64,000 nucleotides of DNA, taken from positions 620,001 to 684,000 of the forward strand of contig NZ_LMHH01000001.1 of the NCBI RefSeq assembly GCF_001427865.1, given 5' to 3'. A program made the position numbers and the translations under genes. Below are positions 34,382-42,633 of the stretch, one piece after another; position 1 is the stretch's first letter; each line of letters opens with the position of its first letter. The notes beneath the pieces were generated by a model. That model was not told the DNA's origin. It did not search any database and saw nothing but the letters and a program-made list of their open reading frames with translations. This DNA is from Altererythrobacter sp. Root672. Its GTDB lineage: Bacteria; Pseudomonadota; Alphaproteobacteria; Sphingomonadales; Sphingomonadaceae.

Positions 34382-34427
34382 CACCGTGGAAACTACGGTG
34401 CGGGCCGCGCAGCGTCAAATTCCACGG
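34382..34427. promoter_or_regulatory. Inverted repeats in the divergent regulator/diiron promoter region
   Basis: CACCGT and ACGGTG form a perfect inverted repeat with a 7-base spacer (34382-34400). In addition CCGTGGAA (34384-34391) has its complement TTCCACGG at 34420-34427. These overlapping dyads lie in the only control region between the regulator and the genes at 34510 onward, so they are candidate operators. Confidence 0.45.
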
Positions 34428-34509
34428 TTCTTCCCACGCTCGCTCTCACGTTGCGGTTCCATTGGGCCGCCAGCGCCGCACGACGCGACGCGCAATTGAG
34501 GAAGAGACG

Positions 34510-34638
34510 ATGAAGACGACGAGCCCATCGCGGCCCCAGTCAGCTTTTGCCGGTCTTGCCGCGGCGTTCGCCTGCAGCGGCCTCTGGCTCGGCTTCGGGC
34601 TGTTCATGTTTGCCATGCAGGGCGGGACGGTCACCTGA
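34510..34638 (+). CDS. 42-aa single-pass membrane peptide
   Basis: MKTTSPSRPQSAFAGLAAAF leads into one hydrophobic helix (FACSGLWLGFGLFMFAM), ending QGGTVT. The ATG has GAGGAAGAGA upstream. It is the first gene downstream of the divergent control region and lies 46 bp before the diiron gene, so it is probably in the same transcript. Too short for family assignment. Confidence 0.6.
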   Translation: MKTTSPSRPQSAFAGLAAAFACSGLWLGFGLFMFAMQGGTVT

Positions 34639-34684
34639 CCTCCCTCCCAGGCACAATTCCATCTGACCCCCCAAGGAATTCGAC

Positions 34685-35596
34685 ATGTTTCAAGAGTTCA
34701 ATTTCGCTAGCGTGCTTTCCGCCTCCGCCCGTGCGGCCTGGCAAATCGAGGACGTCCTGCCCGAAGGCGCGGCGCTCGATTTCTCCCGCCCGTTCATGCC
34801 CGAGAACCTCGCCCGAACCGACGTGCCAGAGGGCCTGTCGGAGGCGGAGCGGCGCGTTCTCAACCAGGTCCGCGGCCACGAGTACCTCGTGATCTTCGGT
34901 CTGGTCGAAGAGTTCATTCTTCCGTTCGTGCTCGATCACGCCCGGCCGCAGCTGAACGGCAACGATGCCCGAGTGCGGGCTCTGCTCAACTTCGCGGGCG
35001 AGGAAGCCAAGCACATTGAACTGTTCAAGCGCTTCCATGCCACGTTCGTGCGCGATTTCGGTAGCGAGTGCGCCGTGATCGGCCCACCCGAGGCGATAGG
35101 CGCCGAAGTCCTGCGCCATGATCCGCTCGCGGTGGCGCTGGCCATCCTGCAGATCGAATGGATGACGCAGCGGCACTATGTCGACAGCGTCCGCGACGAC
35201 AGCGGCTTAGATCCGCTGTTCAAGAGCCTGCTCAAGCACCACTGGATGGAAGAGGCGCAGCACGCCAAGCTCGACACACTCATGGTCGAGGCACTGGCCG
35301 AAGGCCGCGACGAGGCTTCGATCCAAAGCGCCCTCGACGAGTATCTCGAGATCGGGATGTTCCTCGACGGTGGGCTGAAGACGCAGGCCGAGCTCAACCT
35401 CGATGCCTTCGAGAAGGCCGTCGGCCGCCAGCTCGGTGAAGACGAACGCGGCGCGCTGATAGCTCAGCAGCACCAGGCGCTGCGCTGGACCTACCTCGGC
35501 TCCGGCATGACCCACCCCAAGTTCGTGGCCACGCTGGCCGCGATTTCCCCCGCCGCCCGCGACCGCATCGCCGAAGTCGCACCGGCCTTTTGCTGA
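34685..35596 (+). CDS. Ferritin-like diiron protein
   Basis: 303 aa, all-helical, soluble. Two metal motifs are separated by about 80 residues: E106-E107-A-K-H110 and E189-E190-A-Q-H193. Further acidic residues in HEYLVIFGLVEE (E66, E75/E76) and QIEW (E158) could complete a ferritin-like dinuclear iron site as in R2, oxygenase or aldehyde-deformylating families. The substrate is unknown. It lies 25 bp before the OsmC gene; together with the divergent hydrolase-type regulator this suggests an oxidative or lipid/aldehyde-related response. Confidence 0.75.
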   Translation: MFQEFNFASVLSASARAAWQIEDVLPEGAALDFSRPFMPENLARTDVPEGLSEAERRVLNQVRGHEYLVIFGLVEEFILPFVLDHARPQLNGNDARVRALLNFAGEEAKHIELFKRFHATFVRDFGSECAVIGPPEAIGAEVLRHDPLAVALAILQIEWMTQRHYVDSVRDDSGLDPLFKSLLKHHWMEEAQHAKLDTLMVEALAEGRDEASIQSALDEYLEIGMFLDGGLKTQAELNLDAFEKAVGRQLGEDERGALIAQQHQALRWTYLGSGMTHPKFVATLAAISPAARDRIAEVAPAFC

Positions 35597-35621
35597 CCCC
35601 CCACGACAAAGGAGATTTGAA

Positions 35622-36179
35622 ATGCTCGATATTGCTCAGAAGAATACCGTCAACGGCATCGATCTCGACGCGCTTACCGAAGCCACCGAAGCGATCAAGC
35701 AGGATCCGGCCAATGGCATGGTCGCCTTCCGCGTCCGCACCGAATGGACCGGCCAAACCCGCTCCGAGACTACCGTCGACAGCGTCACCATGGGCGGCGA
35801 ACGCATCGCCCGGCGCCACAAGATTGTCGCCGACGAGCCTTACGAACTGCTCGGCACCGATAGCGCCCCCAATCCGCAGGAACTGCTGATGAGCGCGATC
35901 AATGCCTGCATGACCGTGGGCTACGTGGCCCAGGCCGCGGTCCGCGGGATCACGCTTTCAGCGTGCCGCATCGAAATGGCCGGCGAACTGGACTTGCGCG
36001 GCTTCCTCGGCCTCGATGCGAGCGTTCCCAACGGTTACCGCAAGCTCGACTACGTCGTCACGCTCGAGGGCGACGGTACGCGCGAGCAATACGAAGAGAT
36101 TCACCAGGCGGTGAAGGCAACCTCACCCAACTTCTACAACATCAATCGGGCGATCGAAATGAACGGCCGCCTGGCCTGA
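35622..36179 (+). CDS. OsmC-family protein with a single conserved cysteine
   Basis: 185 aa. The OsmC/Ohr fold signature is PNPQELLMSAINACMTVGYVA, containing the presumed peroxidatic Cys. The second cysteine, normally in a CP(V/x) motif near the C-terminus, is replaced by Ser in KATSPNFYN, so classical thiol peroxidase chemistry with resolving Cys is doubtful. A ribosome site AAAGGAG precedes the ATG. Third gene of the operon starting at 34510. Confidence 0.87.
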   Translation: MLDIAQKNTVNGIDLDALTEATEAIKQDPANGMVAFRVRTEWTGQTRSETTVDSVTMGGERIARRHKIVADEPYELLGTDSAPNPQELLMSAINACMTVGYVAQAAVRGITLSACRIEMAGELDLRGFLGLDASVPNGYRKLDYVVTLEGDGTREQYEEIHQAVKATSPNFYNINRAIEMNGRLA

Positions 36180-36185
36180 CCCCCC

Positions 36186-36233
36186 GCATCCGCCCCGGCC
36201 ACCTCCGGACCCCCCGCCCGCCGGGGCGGATGC
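36186..36233 (+). terminator. Long stem-loop after the OsmC gene
   Basis: A perfect 13-bp stem (GCATCCGCCCCGG paired with CCGGGGCGGATGC) with a C-rich 22-base loop, just after the OsmC stop. There is no T-run, but position and strength suggest transcript end or 3' protection. Confidence 0.6.
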
Positions 36234-36257
36234 ATACCTCCGATACTGCTTGTACCC

Positions 36258-37634
36258 GTGAGTAACCGAGTGCAGGGCCTCGACACTGGGGTTTTCATGA
36301 AGGTAGACGGGATGCGGGCCTGGGTTTCCAGGATGGGGTGGGGTGTGCAGCAGCCAGGCGTATTCAGCCGGTTCGCCGACAGTGAGACCGAAGAACGCTA
36401 CAGCGCCACGGCGCGGGCGCTGCGGATGCCGTTCGTGCGGCTCTACTGCGTGATCTTCATGATCGTGTCGCTCGCCTACCTGATCACCAATCCCAACCTC
36501 GTGTCGCAGGCGCAGAACGCCGAACTCGCGATTTATCTCGGCGCAAGCCTGGCGGTCGCGGGCGGCTATATCTGCGTGACCTTCTGGGACGCCTATGTGC
36601 GTCACCCGATCATCGACTTCATCGCCTTGCTGCTGCTCTCGCTGCTGGTTGGGCGAGCGAACTATGTGCTGTTCGAATACCTCGCCGGCGCGGACGCCGG
36701 TCTGCACGTGGTGGCGGTCATCAACCGACTGGTCCTCGCCGCCTTTGCCGCAGTCACCCTGGCCGGCAGGCCGCGCCTGTTCGTGATCTGGCTGGTGGCG
36801 GACATGCTGGCTTGGTTCGGCTCGGCCCTGAACGACCTTGACCAGCCAGCCTTCATCTTTGCCGCGCTCAGCTACTTCGGCGGCTCGGCAGTGATGTTCG
36901 CGATTTGCCTCGCGGTGGGCCGCACGAGCCGCTCCGCATTCATCCTCGCCGACGGGCTCGACAACGAGCGGCGCAAGAACGAGGAGCTGGTGCACAACAT
37001 GCTCCCGCCAGCGGCAGTCCAGCGCATCCGCGACGGGCGGGTGGTGGCAGACTCCTATGCCGACGCGAGCGTGATCTTCATCGACATGGTCGGCTTCTCG
37101 ATGCTGGCGCGGCGGATCTCGCCCGGACACCTGGTCGAGCTGCTCAACAGCTTCTTCAACCAGGCCGACAACCTCGCCGCCGTGCATCACATCGAAAAGG
37201 TCAAGACGGTCGGCGATTCCTACCTCGCCATCGCGGGCGGCAACATTGAGAGCGTCAACAGCGCGGATTCGGCGATTGCCTTTGCTCGCGCCGTGATCGG
37301 TTGCGTCCACGAACTGCGCCAGGTCGCGGGCGTTGACACGGTGGGCCTGCGCGTCGGCATCCATAGCGGCCCTGTGGTGGGCGGTGTGATCGGCGCGACG
37401 CGGATGGCCTACGACTATTGGGGTGACACGGTGAACATCGCGGCGCGGCTGCAAGGCGCTGCGCCATTCAACGGTATCGCCATTTCGGAAAGCACCTGGC
37501 TGCGGGCCAGGTCGCGGGACGATTTCGGCACGCCGGAAACGATGACGCTGAAGGGCGTGGGCGACTTGACGGTCTACCATGCCAGCATCGGTCCGGGAGA
37601 GGGCGAAGCGACCGTGGAGCCGGTCGCCGCCTGA
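36258..37634 (+). CDS. Membrane-bound class III adenylate/guanylate cyclase
   Basis: 458 aa. About six N-terminal membrane helices (roughly 65-225) are followed by the short linker helix and LVHNMLPP typical before class III cyclase domains. Catalytic features: metal Asp276 in IFIDMVGFS and metal Asp320 in KTVGDSYLA, base-recognition residues in EKVKTVGD and in YDYWGDTVNIAARL, where Lys and Asp favour ATP over GTP. The start is uncertain (GTG 36258, or ATG 36297 after GGGG). It ends 3 bp from the convergent cmk. Distinct from the preceding operon because of the stem-loop. Confidence 0.9.
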   Translation: MSNRVQGLDTGVFMKVDGMRAWVSRMGWGVQQPGVFSRFADSETEERYSATARALRMPFVRLYCVIFMIVSLAYLITNPNLVSQAQNAELAIYLGASLAVAGGYICVTFWDAYVRHPIIDFIALLLLSLLVGRANYVLFEYLAGADAGLHVVAVINRLVLAAFAAVTLAGRPRLFVIWLVADMLAWFGSALNDLDQPAFIFAALSYFGGSAVMFAICLAVGRTSRSAFILADGLDNERRKNEELVHNMLPPAAVQRIRDGRVVADSYADASVIFIDMVGFSMLARRISPGHLVELLNSFFNQADNLAAVHHIEKVKTVGDSYLAIAGGNIESVNSADSAIAFARAVIGCVHELRQVAGVDTVGLRVGIHSGPVVGGVIGATRMAYDYWGDTVNIAARLQGAAPFNGIAISESTWLRARSRDDFGTPETMTLKGVGDLTVYHASIGPGEGEATVEPVAA

Positions 37635-37637
37635 GCC

Positions 37638-38267
37638 TCAACGCTGAAGGGCCAGCTGCCTTTCGACCAGTGCGATAGCGGCTGCGATAGCTTCGTCTCG
37701 GCCCAGATCCGAGGTATCGAGCACCACCGCATCGTCAGCGGCGCGCAGTGGGGCTTCGGCTCGGTTGCGGTCGCGTTCGTCGCGGAGGCGGAGGTCCTCT
37801 TCGATCTCGGCCAGGGTCCGGTCGTTCCCGCGTTCCTGCATTTCTTTCCACCGACGCAGCGCGCGAGCTTCGACGCTGGCGACGACGAACAGCTTCACCT
37901 CCGCTTCGGGTGCGATCACCGTGCCGACGTCGCGCCCGTCGAGTACTGCGCCGCCCGGCTGCAGCGCGAAACTGCGCTGACGTTCGAACAGTGCCTCGCG
38001 CACCGAGCGGTGGACCGAGACGCGACTGGCTAGGCCCCCAGTATCTTCGGTACGCAGTTCAGGATCGAGCAGCAGGCCATCCGGAAAGGCGCAGCCGCTC
38101 AGCGCGTCACCGGCACTGTCCGGATCACCGCCATCGAGAAATACCTGCCGCCCCACCGCGCGATAGAGCAGGCCGGTGTCGAGGTGCGGAAGGCGGTAGT
38201 GCTGGGCGAGCGCCTTGGCGATGGTGCCCTTGCCCGAAGCGGTCGGGCCGTCGACGGCGATGATCAT
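37638..38267 (-). CDS. cmk: Cytidylate kinase
   Basis: 209 aa from the ATG at 38267 (MIIAVDGPTASGKGT); the ORF extends further but overlaps the upstream gene. It phosphorylates CMP/dCMP. P-loop GPTASGKGTIAK, then LDTGLLYRAVG (nucleoside site) and LDGRDVGTVIAPEA (Mg site). Its start overlaps the stop of the upstream membrane-protein gene (ATGA). Usually adjacent to rpsA, but not here. Confidence 0.95.
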   Translation of the reverse strand: MIIAVDGPTASGKGTIAKALAQHYRLPHLDTGLLYRAVGRQVFLDGGDPDSAGDALSGCAFPDGLLLDPELRTEDTGGLASRVSVHRSVREALFERQRSFALQPGGAVLDGRDVGTVIAPEAEVKLFVVASVEARALRRWKEMQERGNDRTLAEIEEDLRLRDERDRNRAEAPLRAADDAVVLDTSDLGRDEAIAAAIALVERQLALQR

Positions 38268-38527
38268 TCGGGCTTCTTCCGCATTTTTACGCGGATCGCC
38301 ATGACGAGGCCCGCTGCCGCGATCAAGCCCCACGCTGTCTCCAGCACGAAAGCCGCGAGGTTGAAGTTCACAGACAGCGAAATAAGCAGCAGGATCGAGC
38401 CAATCATGTTGGCCAGGTTGAACCCCAACTTGTTCAGCGTCTTGGTCAGGTTGGCGTAGGCAAAGGCGCCGATGAACAGCGCGCTGCCGATGAGGCCGAT
38501 GACGTCGGCTGTGAAGGAGTCGATCAC
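38264..38527 (-). CDS. Small membrane protein, CBU_0592 family
   Basis: 87 aa from a GTG at 38527 with AGGGA upstream; the longer ORF to 38632 starts in non-coding sequence. Three hydrophobic helices with VIGLIGSALFIGAFAYANL and NLANMIGSILLLISL match the CBU_0592-like family of unknown function. Coupled to cmk by a 4-bp overlap. Confidence 0.78.
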   Translation of the reverse strand: MIDSFTADVIGLIGSALFIGAFAYANLTKTLNKLGFNLANMIGSILLLISLSVNFNLAAFVLETAWGLIAAAGLVMAIRVKMRKKPE

Positions 38528-38634
38528 GGCGTCATTCCCTAGTCGGCAATTGCAACCTTGAGAACCGCAATCGAAATCCCTATCTGGCCCCCGGCGAAGG
38601 CCACGTCCTTTGTGTTCCAAGTGAACGTTCAAGA

Positions 38635-38648
38635 CCGGGACGGCCCGG
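38635..38648 (+). promoter_or_regulatory. CCGGG-ACGG-CCCGG hairpin in the exporter leader
   Basis: A GC stem closed by an ACGG tetraloop, 16 bases before the AGGAGG of the Gdx-like gene. ACGR loops are the hallmark of the guanidine-II (mini-ykkC) riboswitch, but that motif needs two such hairpins; only a weak TGA-ACGT-TCA stem is visible just upstream. Treated as a possible regulatory hairpin only. Confidence 0.35.
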
Positions 38649-38675
38649 CAGCTAACCCTTTCTTAGGAGGCTGCT

Positions 38676-38996
38676 GTGGCGTGGGTTATTCTGTTCGTTG
38701 CCGGTATTCTTGAAGTCGTGTGGGCTTACTCGATGAAGCTGTCGGACGGCTTCTCGAAGCTTGGCCCGTCAGCCGTGACTCTAGGCGCGATGTTTCTCAG
38801 CTTTGGCTTGCTGGCGGTGGCGATGAAGTCGCTGCCGCTCGGAACGGCCTATACCGTGTGGACGGGCATCGGCGCTGTGGGCGCGTTCGTGGTCGGCATT
38901 GTCGTGCTTGGCGAGACTGTCAGCGCGATGCGGATCTTCGCCGCTCTGCTGATCGTCTCGGGCCTGGTGCTGATGAAGGTGTCGAGCCCGGCCTAA
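38676..38996 (+). CDS. SMR-family exporter, Gdx/SugE type
   Basis: 106 aa, four helices. Glu13 (GILEVVWA), SMKLSDGFSKL, GTAYTVWTGIGAVG and the terminal GLVLMKVS match the SugE/Gdx branch, which exports guanidinium by proton antiport, rather than EmrE. The start is GTG with AGGAGG five bases upstream. It lies alone between two minus-strand genes and overlaps the aroA 3' end by 4 bp. Confidence 0.9.
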   Translation: MAWVILFVAGILEVVWAYSMKLSDGFSKLGPSAVTLGAMFLSFGLLAVAMKSLPLGTAYTVWTGIGAVGAFVVGIVVLGETVSAMRIFAALLIVSGLVLMKVSSPA

Positions 38997-40330
38997 ACTG
39001 CACTCGCGCCGTCGAGCAGGGCTTCGAACACAGGGAAGCTAGTTGCGATCGGCCTGGTGTCGTCGACTTCGACGCCATCGCGGCTGGCGTGACCGGCGAC
39101 GGCCATCGACATGGCGATGCGATGGTCGAGGTGGGTGGCGATCGGGCCGCCCCCGGTAAGCGGATCGCCGCCGGTGCCTTCGATCACCAGACCATCCTCG
39201 CGTTCCTCGATCCGCGCGCCTGCACTCCGCAGCGCCTCGGCCATGACCGCGAGCCGGTCGCTCTCCTTGACCCGCAATTCATCGAGCCCGCTGGTGACCG
39301 TGCGGCCTTGCGCCAGCGAGGCGGCGACGAACAGGACGGGGAATTCGTCGATCATGCTCGGCGCGATGGCCGGGTCGACCTCGATGCCGGTGAGCACCGA
39401 ATGGCGCACGCGTAAGTCCGCCACCGGCTCACCACCGACGAGGCGTCTGTCCAATTCCTCGATCGAGCCGCCCATCTGGCGCAGCACTTCGAACAGGCCG
39501 GCGCGAGTGGGATTGAGGCCGACGTTCTCGATGACCAAGTCGCTGCCCGGCACGACCAGCGCCGCCACGGCGAAAAACGCCGCGGAGGAGGGATCACCCG
39601 GCACCTCGATAGTCTGGGGCCGCAGTTCGGCCTCGCCACGCAGGCGAATCACGCGATGGCCGGCTTCTTCCTCGACCCACAGCTCTGCGCCGAAGCCCTT
39701 GAGCATACGCTCGGTATGATCGCGCGTCGGCACCGGCTCGATCACGCTGGTTATGCCGGCAGTGTTGAGTGCCGCGAGCAGCACCGCGCTCTTCACCTGA
39801 GCGCTGGCGACAGGGAGGCGGTAAGTGATCGGCACGGCGGGGCTCAGGCCTCGCTCCATCAACGGCAGGGTGCCGCCGGGGCTGGCCGTGAAGTCCGCGC
39901 CCATCAGGGAGAGCGGCTCGATCACCCGGCCCATCGGGCGCTTGGACAAGCTGGCATCGCCGGTGAAGGTGGCCACGATCGGATGGCTGGCGACCAGGCC
40001 CATCAGCAGGCGCGTCGAGGTGCCGGAGTTGCCCATGTCGAGCGCGCTCTCGGGCTGCAACAGCCCGCCGACGCCCACTCCATGGATCGACCAGGTGCCT
40101 TCGTCCTCGCGCACGATCGTCGCGCCCATCGCCCGCAGCGCGGCAGCCGTGGCCATGACGTCCTCGCCCTCGAGCAGGCCAGTCACGCGCGTCTCGCCCA
40201 CGGCCAAAGCACCGAACATCAACGAGCGGTGGCTGATCGACTTGTCGCCCGGCACACGGATCCTGCCGGTCAAAGGCCCCGCGGAAACGAAGCGGCGTGG
40301 GCGGGGGGCAGTGTCAGGGTTGACGGACAA
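38993..40330 (-). CDS. aroA: 3-phosphoshikimate 1-carboxyvinyltransferase (EPSP synthase), class II type
   Basis: 445 aa, sixth step of the shikimate pathway. GDKSISHRS, LLEGEDV, SKRPMGRV and SGLDELRVKESDR are intact. The four signatures used to define class II enzymes are visible: RDHTE, GDKS, SAQVK and NPTR. The phosphoenolpyruvate loop reads MGNSGTSTR. The start appears to be TTG with a weak ribosome site. In related genomes aroA-cmk-rpsA are contiguous; here the SMR gene (opposite strand) and the CBU_0592-type gene separate aroA from cmk. Confidence 0.95.
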   Translation of the reverse strand: MSVNPDTAPRPRRFVSAGPLTGRIRVPGDKSISHRSLMFGALAVGETRVTGLLEGEDVMATAAALRAMGATIVREDEGTWSIHGVGVGGLLQPESALDMGNSGTSTRLLMGLVASHPIVATFTGDASLSKRPMGRVIEPLSLMGADFTASPGGTLPLMERGLSPAVPITYRLPVASAQVKSAVLLAALNTAGITSVIEPVPTRDHTERMLKGFGAELWVEEEAGHRVIRLRGEAELRPQTIEVPGDPSSAAFFAVAALVVPGSDLVIENVGLNPTRAGLFEVLRQMGGSIEELDRRLVGGEPVADLRVRHSVLTGIEVDPAIAPSMIDEFPVLFVAASLAQGRTVTSGLDELRVKESDRLAVMAEALRSAGARIEEREDGLVIEGTGGDPLTGGGPIATHLDHRIAMSMAVAGHASRDGVEVDDTRPIATSFPVFEALLDGASAV

Positions 40331-40503
40331 GAGGCTATCTCAGCTATGGGCAGTGGGAACGCGCGGGCTTTTGACAGCGCTGGGGGGCTGTGGCAAGGCG
40401 CCCCCCGCTCTTGATGCTGGCTCTTGATTATGGTCGGGGCCGCTACCATCAAGTCACAGTAATTCAGGCCTGCTGCGGCAGCGGGCAGACTAAGGACACA
40501 TTC

Positions 40504-40827
40504 ATGGTCAAGCCAGAGTGGGGCGCCAAGCGTAGCTGCCCCAAATGCGGTGAACGCTTCTACGATCTCCAGAAGGACGAACCGGTCGTCTGCATCGAAT
40601 GCGGCAACCAGTGGTATCCCGAGCCGGTGCTCAAGTCGAAGCAGCCGATTCCGTTCGAGGAAGTGGCGAAGGTCGAAAAGGTCGAGGAAGCCGATTCGGA
40701 TCTCGCTGACGAGGATCTGGAAGATATCGACGAGGGCGAGGACTCGCCGGACAACGATGTCGACCTTGGCGGCGACGACGATCTCGGCGTTCCCGGCGCT
40801 GGTGATGGCGAAGACGACGAAAACTGA
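40504..40827 (+). CDS. FYDLN acidic zinc-ribbon protein (TIGR02300 type)
   Basis: 107 aa from the ATG at 40504. The N-terminal zinc ribbon (CPKCGERFYDLQKD...CIECG) is followed by an extremely acidic tail (runs of D and E). This matches the alphaproteobacterial FYDLN-acid family of unknown function; the Asn of the motif is Gln here. Divergent from aroA and just before tRNA-Ala. Confidence 0.88.
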   Translation: MVKPEWGAKRSCPKCGERFYDLQKDEPVVCIECGNQWYPEPVLKSKQPIPFEEVAKVEKVEEADSDLADEDLEDIDEGEDSPDNDVDLGGDDDLGVPGAGDGEDDEN

Positions 40828-40925
40828 TAAATTGGGGCTTGCGAAGCGGAGGAGTCGCTCATAAAGGGCCCTCCTCCCGCAAGGGATGGCGCACCACCCA
40901 GGATGCGCTAAAGACGAAATGGCAC

Positions 40926-41001
<76 letters not shown>

Positions 41002-41060
41002 TTCGTCGCTAAAGTATTGAAATAGGCCATGCCTTTTGCATGGTTCCAGTACCTGATTTG

Positions 41061-41097
41061 CACGCTGGCTGACGAGGTTTCGTCCGCCGGCGTTTTT
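41061..41097 (+). terminator. Rho-independent terminator before ffh
   Basis: A 14-bp stem ACGCTGGCTGACGA / TCGTCCGCCGGCGT (minor mismatch) with loop GGTT, then TTTTT. It ends the FYDLN/tRNA-Ala transcript. Confidence 0.82.
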
Positions 41098-41129
41098 GGC
41101 TTTCGGGCCAGTTTGGAGTGAAGCTAGGC

Positions 41130-42599
41130 ATGTTCGACACACTGTCAGATCGCCTGACTGGAGTCTTCGATCGCCTGCGCGGTCGCGGCGCTCTGAACGA
41201 AGCCGACGTGCGCGAAGCGATGCGCGAAGTTCGCATCGCCCTGCTCGAAGCCGACGTCGCCCTGCCCGTAGCGCGCAAGTTCATCGACGCGGTGACCGAG
41301 AAGGCCGTTGGCCATCAGGTGCTGCGTTCGGTCACGCCGGGCCAGCAAGTGGTCAAGATCGTCAATGACGAGCTGGTCGCGATGCTCGGCGGGGAAGAGT
41401 CCTCGCCGCTCACGCTCGAAGCCAAGCCGCCGGTCGTGATCATGATGGTCGGTCTCCAGGGCTCGGGTAAGACCACTACGACTGCCAAGCTCGCCAAGCT
41501 GCTCAAGGAAAAGCACGGCAAGAAGGCGCTGATGGCGTCGCTCGACGTCAACCGCCCGGCCGCGCAGGAACAGCTCAAGGTGCTCGGCGATCAGGTCGAT
41601 GTCCTGACGCTCCCGATCATCACCGGCCAGCAGCCGGTCGACATCGCCCGCCGCGCGCTCGAATCGGCCAGGCTGCAGGCGATTGACGTGCTGCTGCTCG
41701 ATACCGCGGGCCGCCTCCACGTCGACGAAGCGCTGATGGCCGAGATGAAAGCCGTCGCCGGCGTCGCGACGCCGACCGAGGTTCTCCTCGTGGTCGACTC
41801 GCTGACCGGCCAGGACGCGGTCAACGTCGCGCAGAGCTTCTCCGACGAAGTGCCGCTGACCGGCGTTATCCTTACCCGCATGGACGGCGATGCCCGCGGC
41901 GGTGCGGCGCTGTCGATGCGTGCGGTCACCGGCAAGCCGATCAAGTTTGCCGGCACGGGCGAAAAGCTCGACGCGATCGAGCCGTTCCATCCGGGCCGCG
42001 TGGCCGGGCGCATCCTCGGCATGGGCGACATCGTCTCGATCGTCGAGAAGGCCGCCCAGGTCATCGACAAGGAAGATGCCGACAAGCTCGCCGAGCGCAT
42101 GCTCAAGGGCCAGTTCGACATGAACGACCTGCGCACCCAACTGCGGCAGATGCAGCAGATGGGCGGCCTTGGCATGCTCGCCGGCATGATGCCGGGCATG
42201 AAGAAGGCCAAGCAGGCGATGGCCGCCAGCGGCATGGACGACAAGCTGCTGGTCCACATGGATGCGATCATCGGCTCGATGACGCAGAAGGAACGCCAGC
42301 GCCCGGAGCTGCTCAACGCCAAGCGCAAGAAGCGCGTCGCGGCCGGTTCGGGGACAGAGGTTCAGGACGTCAACAAGCTGCTCAAGATGCACCAGGAGAT
42401 GGGCCGCGCGATGAAGCAGATCAAAAAGATGGGCGGGCTCAAGGGCCTCGGCGCGCTGTTCGGTGGTGGCGGCGGGATGGGTGGTCCCGGCGGTGCCGGA
42501 GCGGCTGCCCTCGGCGGCCCTGGCGGCGGATTACCGGGTCTTGGTGGAGGGGCGGGTCAACTGCCCTCCAACCTGCAGGACCTGCTCAAGAAGAATTGA
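41130..42599 (+). CDS. ffh: Signal recognition particle protein Ffh
   Basis: 489 aa from the ATG at 41130 (MFDTLSDRLTG). The NG domain holds the GTPase motifs GLQGSGKTTTTAKLA (about 105-119), LLDTAGRLHVDE and LTRMDGDARGGA. The M domain (about 300-430) is Met-rich, with a signal-peptide groove and the RNA-binding SGMDDKLLVHMDAIIGSMT segment, followed by a Gly-rich tail (FGGGGGMGGPGG) ending LQDLLKKN. It leads the rpsP-rimM cluster, 34 bp before rpsP. Confidence 0.97.
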   Translation: MFDTLSDRLTGVFDRLRGRGALNEADVREAMREVRIALLEADVALPVARKFIDAVTEKAVGHQVLRSVTPGQQVVKIVNDELVAMLGGEESSPLTLEAKPPVVIMMVGLQGSGKTTTTAKLAKLLKEKHGKKALMASLDVNRPAAQEQLKVLGDQVDVLTLPIITGQQPVDIARRALESARLQAIDVLLLDTAGRLHVDEALMAEMKAVAGVATPTEVLLVVDSLTGQDAVNVAQSFSDEVPLTGVILTRMDGDARGGAALSMRAVTGKPIKFAGTGEKLDAIEPFHPGRVAGRILGMGDIVSIVEKAAQVIDKEDADKLAERMLKGQFDMNDLRTQLRQMQQMGGLGMLAGMMPGMKKAKQAMAASGMDDKLLVHMDAIIGSMTQKERQRPELLNAKRKKRVAAGSGTEVQDVNKLLKMHQEMGRAMKQIKKMGGLKGLGALFGGGGGMGGPGGAGAAALGGPGGGLPGLGGGAGQLPSNLQDLLKKN

Positions 42600-42633
42600 A
42601 ATTCAACAGTTTGAATCAGAAAGGTAAGTAACC

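Noticed and set aside
38530-38675. Confident guanidine-II riboswitch call
   Set aside because: Only one hairpin has an ACGR loop; the second required hairpin is weak and has ACGT.
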